The notes beneath the pieces are model-generated. The model did not search any database. It was not told the DNA's origin and saw only the letters and a program-made list of their open reading frames with translations. From positions 1 to 16,878 of the forward strand of contig JAPLSI010000041.1 of NCBI GenBank assembly GCA_026398715.1: a DNA stretch of 16,878 bases. Reading direction: 5' to 3'. Positions 11,166 to 16,878 of the stretch are shown here, piece by piece. Each line of letters begins with the position of its first letter. Position 1 is the first letter of the stretch. A program made the translations under genes and the position numbers. The DNA comes from Gammaproteobacteria bacterium (lineage in GTDB: Bacteria; Pseudomonadota; Gammaproteobacteria; Xanthomonadales; Xanthomonadaceae).

Positions 11166-12986
11166 ATGGTTTCGAAATCGCCGTTGGTCCTGCTCGCCCT
11201 GGTCGCCGCCTGCTCCTTGTCGGCCTGCCAGGCCGCGACCGATCCGGTGGGCGCAGACAGCGCCGACGGCGCCGCCGGTCGCGACGTCCCCGTGCCAGGC
11301 CAGGTGACGATTGCCGAAGTGCAGGGTCGGGGCGCGACCAGCCCCTTGCTCGATCGGCAAGTCAGCGTGAAGGGCGTCGTCGTCGGTAATTTCGCGAAGG
11401 GCCTGCAAGGTGTGTTCGTGCAGTCCGAGCGCGACGATGGCGACCCGCTGACCGCCGAAGGCCTGTTCATCCAGCACGAGGGCAATGCCGAACCCATGCT
11501 GCATAGCGGTGATCGCGTGCGCGTGTCCGGTCGCGTCGTCGAACTTGGCGACAAGGGCGCGACGCTGACCGCCCTGGGCGAGACGGTGGTCGAAGTCATC
11601 GGTCGCGGCCAGGTCGAACCGGTCGTGATTACGGAAGCGCCCGGCCACGCCGATGACTGGGAGCGCTACGAAGGCATGCAATTGCGCATCGCCGCACCGC
11701 TCACAGTCACCGGCAACGGTGGCGTGGCCAGCTATGGCGAAATCGCCGCAAGCTTCGGCGGCCGCTTGTTCCAGCCCACTGAAATCGCCTTGCCGGGCGC
11801 GCCGGCGCTGGCCGTGCGGCAAGACAACGCGCGCCGCCTGCTGTTGCTCGACGACAACCGCACCAGCAAGGACCCGCGCAACCTGTGGTTCCTGCCGCAG
11901 CCGCTCGACGACGCACATCCGCTGCGCGTGGGCAGCGTGTTGCGCGGTGTCGCCGGCGTGCTCGACCAGCGCCGCGGCCAGTACCGGCTGCAACTGTCCG
12001 ACAAGCTCGACGTCGCCCAGGCGCCGCGACCCGATGCGCCCAGCGTGCCCGGCGACGTGCGCATCGCCAGCCTGAACCTGCTCAACCTGTTCAACGGCGA
12101 TGGTCGCGGCGGCGGATTCCCGACCGAGCGTGGCGCCGAGACCGCAGCGCAATACGCCGAACAGCAGCGCAAGCTGGTGGCGGTAGTGCAAGCGCTGCGT
12201 CCCGATATCGCCGCGCTGATGGAAGTCGAGAACGACGGCGTCGGCAAGGACTCGTCGCTCGCGCAATTCGTGGCGGCCCTGAATGCGGCCGGTCCGATTC
12301 GTGATTACCGCATCGTCGATGCGGGCGCCCGACCGGGTGATGACGGCATTCGCGTGGCGATGGTCTATCGCAGCAGCAAGGTGAAGCCGCAGGGCCGCGC
12401 CGCCCTGTTGCGCGGTGGTCCGTTCGCAGGGCTCTCGCGCGTGCCGATGGCGCAGGCCTTCCGTGCCGGTCGTGGCCCGGTGTTCGTGGTCGCCGCCAAC
12501 CATTTCAAATCCAAGGGCTGTGGCCGAGACGACAAGCGGGCGACCGGCAAACAAGCCGACCAGGGCGATGGCCAGGGCTGCTGGAATCCGGCCCGCGTTG
12601 AATCGGCGCGTTTGCTCGACGCCTGGCTGGCCAGCGACCCGACCCGCAGCGGCAGCAAGCTCGCGCTGCTGGTGGGCGATTTGAATTCGCATGCCATGGA
12701 AGATCCCCTGCAGCTGCTGCGCACGGCCGGATGGCGCGATGCCTTCGCCGATGCGCGCGGCGAATTGCCGTACTCCTTCAACTTCGACAACCAGGCCGGG
12801 CGGCTCGACCACGCCCTGCTGACGCCGGCGCTGGCGCCGCATTTGCGCGGCGCCGCCGAATGGCACGTCAACGCCGATGAAGCGCCGGTGTTTGGTTATG
12901 AAAGCGACCCTGACGGCGATCCCTATCGCGCCTCCGACCACGACCCGATGTTGCTCGGCTTCGACCTCGCCCGGCCCGGGCTATGA
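11166..12986 (+). CDS. ExeM/NucH-like lipoprotein nuclease (endonuclease/exonuclease/phosphatase fold)
   Basis: The 606-residue product is probably a surface or periplasmic DNase. It begins with a lipoprotein signal peptide: hydrophobic core at 6-16 and lipobox LSAC, with C21 acylated and Gln at +2, which favours the outer membrane. Residues about 45-285 resemble the OB-fold region that precedes the catalytic domain in ExeM-type nucleases (for example LLDRQVSVKGVVVGNF, 61-76). The catalytic EEP (DNase I-like) domain spans about 298-601: ASLNLLNLFN (301-310), LMEVEN with metal-binding E353 (351-356), NHFKSKG (445-451), GDLNSH with D505 and N507 (504-509), DHALLTP (548-554) and SDHDP (590-594) with D591/H592. 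All expected acid and histidine residues are present. Relatives degrade extracellular DNA for nutrient use and biofilm turnover. No C-terminal sorting helix is seen. It lies 7 bases before the hydrolase gene. The exact substrate is unknown. Confidence 0.9.
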   Translation: MVSKSPLVLLALVAACSLSACQAATDPVGADSADGAAGRDVPVPGQVTIAEVQGRGATSPLLDRQVSVKGVVVGNFAKGLQGVFVQSERDDGDPLTAEGLFIQHEGNAEPMLHSGDRVRVSGRVVELGDKGATLTALGETVVEVIGRGQVEPVVITEAPGHADDWERYEGMQLRIAAPLTVTGNGGVASYGEIAASFGGRLFQPTEIALPGAPALAVRQDNARRLLLLDDNRTSKDPRNLWFLPQPLDDAHPLRVGSVLRGVAGVLDQRRGQYRLQLSDKLDVAQAPRPDAPSVPGDVRIASLNLLNLFNGDGRGGGFPTERGAETAAQYAEQQRKLVAVVQALRPDIAALMEVENDGVGKDSSLAQFVAALNAAGPIRDYRIVDAGARPGDDGIRVAMVYRSSKVKPQGRAALLRGGPFAGLSRVPMAQAFRAGRGPVFVVAANHFKSKGCGRDDKRATGKQADQGDGQGCWNPARVESARLLDAWLASDPTRSGSKLALLVGDLNSHAMEDPLQLLRTAGWRDAFADARGELPYSFNFDNQAGRLDHALLTPALAPHLRGAAEWHVNADEAPVFGYESDPDGDPYRASDHDPMLLGFDLARPGL

Positions 12987-12993
12987 TCGCGCC

Positions 12994-13674
12994 ATGAGTC
13001 CGGTCGCCCCGCCACCGCCCGCGTTTCCCGATGCGACCGGCAGCCTGATGCTGCCGGGCCCGGCGGGCTTGCTGGAAGTGGCGGTGGAATTGCCAGTACG
13101 GTCCGAGGCGCGCCGCGTGATCGCGGTGGTCTGCCATCCCAATCCGCCCGATGGCGGCACCATGCACAACAAGGTCGTCACGATGACCTCGCGCGCGTTG
13201 GCCGAGCTGGGCCTGACTTGCGTGCGTTTCAATTTTCGCGGCACCGGCAATTCCGAGGGCAGTTTCGACGACGGCCGCGGCGAAGTGCTCGACCTGCTGG
13301 CCGTGGCGCGCTGGGCGATCGCTGCGCACCCCAGGCACGCACTGTGGCTGGGCGGATTTTCGTTTGGCTCATGGGTGGCGCTGCAGGCGGCCCGCCAGTT
13401 GCCGGTGCAGCAGATGATCACCATCGCGCCGCCGGTTGGCCGTCGTGATTTTACCGGCGTGTTGCCGCCGCCCTGCCCGTGGCTGGTGATCCAGGGCGAG
13501 CAGGACGAGGTCGTGGACGCCGCCGGCGTATTCGCGTGGGTGGCGAAACAGAATCCTGCGCCGACGCTGGTGCGCATGCCCGACACCGGGCATTTCTTCC
13601 ATCGTCGGCTGCTGGACCTGCGTGGGGCGATCAAGAACGGCGTGCGCAAGAACCTGCCGCCGCTCGAGGGCTGA
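12994..13674 (+). CDS. Alpha/beta hydrolase of the COG2945 type
   Basis: From ATG 12994 the product has 226 residues and a complete alpha/beta-hydrolase catalytic set. The oxyanion strand reads VVCHPNPPDGGTMHNKVV (45-62), which is characteristic of this family, followed by VRFNFRGTGNSEG (77-89). The nucleophile elbow is GFSFG with S123, the acid is D171 in QGEQDE, and the histidine is H200 in DTGHFFH. It has no signal peptide, so it is cytoplasmic. The physiological substrate of the family is not established; esterase or peptidase-like activity is an inference. The frame is open 39 codons further upstream, but that would overlap the end of the nuclease gene with non-protein-like sequence, so 12994 is preferred despite a poor ribosome-binding site. 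It lies 7 bases after the nuclease gene and 6 before zapE, indicating co-transcription. Confidence 0.9.
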   Translation: MSPVAPPPPAFPDATGSLMLPGPAGLLEVAVELPVRSEARRVIAVVCHPNPPDGGTMHNKVVTMTSRALAELGLTCVRFNFRGTGNSEGSFDDGRGEVLDLLAVARWAIAAHPRHALWLGGFSFGSWVALQAARQLPVQQMITIAPPVGRRDFTGVLPPPCPWLVIQGEQDEVVDAAGVFAWVAKQNPAPTLVRMPDTGHFFHRRLLDLRGAIKNGVRKNLPPLEG

Positions 13675-13680
13675 CCGCCC

Positions 13681-14799
13681 GTGGCAGACGACGAGGGCCT
13701 CGCCATCAACGGCATCCTGCCGTCCCGGGCTTACGCGCTAGGCGTGGCGCGCGGCGAGTGGCAGCACGACGACGCGCAAGCGGCGGCATTGCTCGAACTC
13801 GATCGAATCCACGCGGCGCTGCGGTCGGCGCAGGACGCCTCCCTGCTCGAGAAGCTGGCCTCGCGCTTTCGCGATCCGGTCGCCGTGCCGGGGCTGTACC
13901 TGTGGGGTCGGGTCGGTCGCGGCAAGACCTTCCTGGTGGACCTGCTGGTGGAAACCCTGGGCGACGTGCCGCGGCAACGCTGGCATTTCCATCGCTTCAT
14001 GGGCCAGGTGCATGCACGGCTGCGCGCGCTGCCCGATACCGCCGACACACTGAGCATCGTCGCGCGTGACCTCGCAAAGGACATGCGCGTGCTGGTGCTG
14101 GATGAATTCTTCGTCGGCGACATCGGCGACGCGATGATCCTCGGCCGGCTGCTGGACCAATTGATTGCCCGCGGCGTCACCCTGGTCACCACGTCCAATA
14201 TCCCGCCGTCGGAGTTGTATCGCGACGGCTTGCAGCGCGCCAGCTTCCTGCCCTGCATCGCGCTGATAGAAAGCCATTGCACGGTATGGCAGCTACAGAG
14301 CGCGCAGGACTATCGCCTGCGCGAACTCAAGCGCGCCGCCACATACCTGTGTCCGCTGGGCGAGCCGTCCGAAGCCGCGCTGCGCGATCACTTCGAACGG
14401 CTCGCCGCGCATTCCCCGCGCTTGCGCGGGCCACTGCAAATCAATGATCGGGAAATCGCCGTGCGCGCGCAGGCCGACGGCATCGCCTGGTTCGATTTCG
14501 CCGAGTTGTGCGATGGCCCGCGCTCGGCGGCCGACTACATCGAGATCGCGCGCGGTTTCCATACCGTGCTGGTCTCGGGCGTGCCGCGCCTGGGTCCCGA
14601 CCGCGAAGACGTCGCGCGCCGCTTCGTGCACCTGGTGGACGAGTTCTACGACAGGCACGTCAACCTGTTGTTGTCGGCCGCCGCCGATCCGCTGTCGCTA
14701 TACCAGGGCGTGCGCCTCGAGCGCGAATTCGAGCGCACCAGCTCGCGCCTGATCGAGATGCAGAGCAATGACTACCTGGCCAGCGAACATCGCCCCTGA
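13681..14799 (+). CDS. zapE: Cell division protein ZapE (AFG1-like AAA ATPase)
   Basis: ZapE is a cytoplasmic ATPase that binds FtsZ and affects Z-ring stability during constriction in E. coli; the family is also called AFG1/YhcM. The 372-residue product matches E. coli ZapE in length. Visible are Walker A GRVGRGKT (76-83) within GLYLWGRVGRGKTFLVDLL, the HFHRFMGQVH block (102-111), Walker B VLVLDEFFVGDIGD with D141/E142 (137-150) and sensor region TSNIPPSELYRDGLQR (171-186). The family-typical tail RFVHLVDEFYDRHVNLL (314-330) and FERTSSRLIEMQS (350-362) are also present. The start is GTG: an in-frame stop (the TGA of the hydrolase gene) lies 9 bases upstream, and no alternative start leaves the N-terminal domain intact. 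GAGGG at 13666-13670 can serve as ribosome-binding site. Confidence 0.95.
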   Translation: MADDEGLAINGILPSRAYALGVARGEWQHDDAQAAALLELDRIHAALRSAQDASLLEKLASRFRDPVAVPGLYLWGRVGRGKTFLVDLLVETLGDVPRQRWHFHRFMGQVHARLRALPDTADTLSIVARDLAKDMRVLVLDEFFVGDIGDAMILGRLLDQLIARGVTLVTTSNIPPSELYRDGLQRASFLPCIALIESHCTVWQLQSAQDYRLRELKRAATYLCPLGEPSEAALRDHFERLAAHSPRLRGPLQINDREIAVRAQADGIAWFDFAELCDGPRSAADYIEIARGFHTVLVSGVPRLGPDREDVARRFVHLVDEFYDRHVNLLLSAAADPLSLYQGVRLEREFERTSSRLIEMQSNDYLASEHRP

Positions 14800-14835
14800 G
14801 GCCGCGTGCTAGGCTTTTGCGGCCATCATTGTTTT
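14800..14835 (+). terminator. Possible intrinsic terminator after zapE
   Basis: GGCCGC (14800-14805), starting right after the zapE stop, is the exact reverse complement of GCGGCC (14819-14824). The loop is 13 bases and the sequence ATCATTGTTTT follows. The stem is only six pairs and the loop is wide, so this is a moderate candidate. It would separate zapE from the amidohydrolase gene. Confidence 0.4.
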
Positions 14836-14846
14836 CCCGGTTCCCT

Positions 14847-14850
14847 GGAG
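14847..14850 (+). promoter_or_regulatory. Shine-Dalgarno that sets the amidohydrolase start
   Basis: GGAG lies five bases before ATG 14856. It favours that ATG over the in-frame TTG at 14817, and the resulting N-terminus is a clean signal peptide. Confidence 0.75.
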
Positions 14851-14855
14851 TTTCC

Positions 14856-16160
14856 ATGCGCCTGATCCCGCCCGCCCTTGTACTGGCCCTGTGCCTGCCG
14901 GCCAGCGTGCAAGCGCAAGTTCCTGATGCGCAGGCGCTCAGCGAGAAGGTCAACGCCCACGTCATCGCCTGGCGGCGGCAGATCCACGCCAATCCGGAAC
15001 TGAGCAACCGCGAATTCAAGACCTCGAAGCTGGTGGCCGACCACCTGCGCTCGCTCGGCCTCGAAGTGCGTACCGGCATCGCCCACACCGGTGTCGTTGC
15101 GATCATCAAGGGCGGCAAGCCTGGTCCGCGCATTGCCTTGCGTGCCGACATGGATGCCTTGCCCGTCACCGAACGATCCAGCCTGCCCTTCGCATCGAAA
15201 GCGACCGCCATCTACAACGGCGAGACCGTCGGCGTGATGCACGCCTGCGGCCACGACGCGCATACCAGCATCCTGATGGGCGTGGCCGAGGCGCTGGTAT
15301 CGGTGCGCAAGGACCTGCCTGGCGAGGTGATGCTGATCTTCCAGCCCGCCGAAGAAGGCGCGCCCGAAGGCGAAACCGGTGGCGCGAAACAGATGCTGGC
15401 CGAAGGCCTGTTCGCCGATTTCAAACCCGAGGCCGTGTTCGGCCTGCACGTGCACAGCACGGTGCCGGTGGGGCAGGTGGGTTATCGAAGCGGGCCGTTC
15501 ATGGCGGCTGCCGACAGCTTCCGCATCGTGGTGAAGGGAAGGCAGACCCATGGCGCGCGGCCGTGGCTGGGCGTCGATCCGATCGTCGCGGCCAGCGACC
15601 TGGTAGGCACGGCACAGACCATCGTGAGCCGCCGCATGAACCTGGCCTCGCAGCCGGTCGTGCTCAGCTTCGGCATGATCAAGGGCGGGCTTCGCTCCAA
15701 CATCATTCCCGACCAGGTCGAGCTGATCGGCACCATCCGCACCTTCGACCCGGCGATGCGCGAGCAGGCCTTCGCCGAATTGCGCCGGGTGGCGGAAAAC
15801 ACCGCGGCCGCGCATGGCGCGACGGTGGAGCTGAAGATTCCCGATGCCGACGGTTATCCCTCCGTGTACAACCATCCCGAATTGCTGGCGCGCATCCTGC
15901 CCAGCGTGAAAAAAGCCGTGGGCGCCGAAAACGTGCGCGAAATTCCCCTGTCCACGGGTGGCGAGGATTTCTCGATGTACGGCCAGTTGGTGCCGGCGGT
16001 GTTCCTGTATGTCGGCGTCACGGCCAAAGGCGTCGACCCGGCCACGGCCGCGCCCAACCATTCACCCCTGTTCACCGTGGACGAAGGCGGCCTGGCCGTG
16101 GGCACGCGCACCCTGCTGCAAATCAGCCTGGATTACTTGAACGCCAGCACGCCCCGCTGA
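14856..16160 (+). CDS. Exported M20-family amidohydrolase (M20D, hippurate/N-acyl-amino-acid hydrolase type)
   Basis: The enzyme is predicted to hydrolyse N-acyl amino acids or related amides with a two-metal centre. The 434-residue product starts with a Sec signal peptide (hydrophobic 7-16, likely cleavage VQA|Q after residue 20), so it acts in the periplasm or outside. M20D hallmarks follow: RRQIHANPELS (40-50), RADMDALPV (96-104) and HACGHDAHTS (129-138), with C131 and H133 as metal ligands. Then come FQPAEEG with E166/E167 (162-168), GLHVH with H198 (196-200), GGLRSNIIPD (277-286), STGGEDFSMY (366-375) and NHSP with H402 (401-404). All five usual metal ligands are identifiable. Many relatives are cytoplasmic; the signal peptide points to scavenging of external acylated amino acids or peptides. 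The exact substrate cannot be told from sequence. It lies 25 bases before queF on the same strand. Confidence 0.93.
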   Translation: MRLIPPALVLALCLPASVQAQVPDAQALSEKVNAHVIAWRRQIHANPELSNREFKTSKLVADHLRSLGLEVRTGIAHTGVVAIIKGGKPGPRIALRADMDALPVTERSSLPFASKATAIYNGETVGVMHACGHDAHTSILMGVAEALVSVRKDLPGEVMLIFQPAEEGAPEGETGGAKQMLAEGLFADFKPEAVFGLHVHSTVPVGQVGYRSGPFMAAADSFRIVVKGRQTHGARPWLGVDPIVAASDLVGTAQTIVSRRMNLASQPVVLSFGMIKGGLRSNIIPDQVELIGTIRTFDPAMREQAFAELRRVAENTAAAHGATVELKIPDADGYPSVYNHPELLARILPSVKKAVGAENVREIPLSTGGEDFSMYGQLVPAVFLYVGVTAKGVDPATAAPNHSPLFTVDEGGLAVGTRTLLQISLDYLNASTPR

Positions 16161-16185
16161 TCGGGACGCGTGCCAGACTAGACCC

Positions 16186-16878
16186 ATGGACCCGATCAAC
16201 GAATCCAGCCTGGGCAAGCCGGTCGTGTATTCCGGCAGTTACGACCCGGGCCTGTTGTTTCCGATTTCGCGTGCACTGCAGCGCGAAGCACTCGGCATCG
16301 GTGACCCGCTGCCCTTCATCGGCGTGGACATCTGGAATGCCTTCGAACTGAGCTGGCTCGATGCGCGTGGCAAGCCGCGCGTGGCGCTGGCCGAGTTCCG
16401 CGTGCCGGCGACATCCCCCAACATCATCGAGTCCAAGAGCTTCAAGCTCTACCTCAACAGCTACATGCAGACTCGCATCGCCGACACCGACACCTTGCGC
16501 CAGCAGCTGGTGGGCGACTTGTCGGCGGCGGCGCGCGCGCCGGTGTCCGTGGTGCTGGGTACGCCCACCTCGAAGCAGTCGGCGCTGATAGAAAACCTGG
16601 AAGGCGAGGTGATCGACGACCTGCCGATAGAGATCAGCCACTACGGGCCACCGCAGCCCGACTTCCTGCACGCCAATCCCGATGCGGTGGTGGAAGAGAG
16701 CCTGGTCTCGCACCTGTTCAAGTCCAATTGCCCGGTGACCGGCCAGCCGGACTGGGCCAGCGTGCAACTGCACTACCAGGGCCCACGCCTGGGCCGCGAC
16801 GGCCTGCTGCGCTATCTGGTCTCCTATCGCGAGCATGATGATTTCCACGAACACTGCGTCGAGCGGATATTTGTTGAT
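16186..16878 (+). CDS. queF: NADPH-dependent 7-cyano-7-deazaguanine reductase QueF (3' end cut by window)
   Basis: QueF reduces the nitrile preQ0 to the amine preQ1 with NADPH, the last step before insertion into tRNA in queuosine synthesis. The 231 codons present contain the QueF signature ESKSFKLYLNS (82-92), the catalytic cysteine C182 in SNCPVTGQPDW (180-190) with the partner Asp at 189, and HDDFHEHCVERI (217-228) near the end. The arrangement (signature in the N-terminal module, Cys in the C-terminal one) is that of the long, two-module proteobacterial form. That form is about 270-280 residues long, so roughly 40-50 residues lie beyond the window. ATG 16186 matches the family start, but no clear ribosome-binding site precedes it. 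The 25 bases upstream cannot hold a preQ1 riboswitch. It is probably co-transcribed with the amidohydrolase gene. Confidence 0.96.
   Translation, partial: MDPINESSLGKPVVYSGSYDPGLLFPISRALQREALGIGDPLPFIGVDIWNAFELSWLDARGKPRVALAEFRVPATSPNIIESKSFKLYLNSYMQTRIADTDTLRQQLVGDLSAAARAPVSVVLGTPTSKQSALIENLEGEVIDDLPIEISHYGPPQPDFLHANPDAVVEESLVSHLFKSNCPVTGQPDWASVQLHYQGPRLGRDGLLRYLVSYREHDDFHEHCVERIFVD

Noticed and set aside
11094..12941. 615-codon open frame on the minus strand opposite the nuclease
   Set aside because: It is a shadow of the lipoprotein nuclease, which has a signal peptide, a strong ribosome-binding site and complete catalytic motifs. The antisense product is low-complexity His/Arg/Gly-rich.
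12877..12993. Longer N-terminus for the alpha/beta hydrolase
   Set aside because: It overlaps the catalytic C-terminus of the nuclease and encodes an unprotein-like stretch; ATG 12994 gives the family-typical length.
14826..16061. 411-codon open frame on the minus strand opposite the amidohydrolase
   Set aside because: It is antisense to a gene with clear M20 motifs, and its product is rich in His, Arg and Gly with no family resemblance.
16161..16185. preQ1 riboswitch or promoter before queF
   Set aside because: Only 25 bases separate the genes, with no stem-loop and no clear -10/-35 pair. A riboswitch aptamer would not fit.

Overview
The window is GC-rich (about two-thirds G+C by eye) and densely coding, with strong G/C preference at third codon positions. 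The gene set points to a gammaproteobacterium, most likely of the order Xanthomonadales (Lysobacter/Rhodanobacter-like). It contains a true RecBCD enzyme rather than AddAB or AdnAB, a c5-type membrane-anchored cytochrome, an ExeM-like lipoprotein nuclease, ZapE, and the long two-module form of QueF. The order-level assignment is an inference from gene content and style, not from a marker gene. I saw no tRNA, rRNA, CRISPR array, insertion sequence or phage gene.

Minus strand, 158-10458: a run of four genes read right to left. First is a MASE1 membrane protein with a decayed histidine-kinase C-terminus, then recC, recB and recD. recC/recB overlap by 8 bases and recB/recD by 4 (ATGA), so the three subunits look translationally coupled. 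RecB keeps its helicase motifs and nuclease residues and RecD keeps its helicase motifs, so the complex should be a working double-strand-break resection machine. At the left edge, the last 40 codons of an unidentified plus-strand gene converge on recD.

Plus strand, 10586-16878: the tail-anchored-type cytochrome c starts from a divergent intergenic region with a perfect TATAAT box. It is followed by a GC-rich stem-loop terminator. A nuclease, an alpha/beta hydrolase and zapE follow as a tight run with gaps of 6-7 bases. Then comes a second possible stem-loop, an exported M20 amidohydrolase, and queF, which is cut by the window edge.

Most of this is ordinary chromosomal housekeeping and repair content. 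The most unusual item is the MASE1 protein. Its DHp/ATPase region is recognisable, but the phospho-accepting histidine, the N-box Glu/Asn pair and the glycine-rich ATP lid are replaced or absent, so it looks like a pseudokinase sitting directly upstream of recCBD. The second is that RecC differs from E. coli RecC at every Chi-contact position I could align, suggesting a different recombination hotspot sequence. I did not find convincing evidence of a new multi-gene system.
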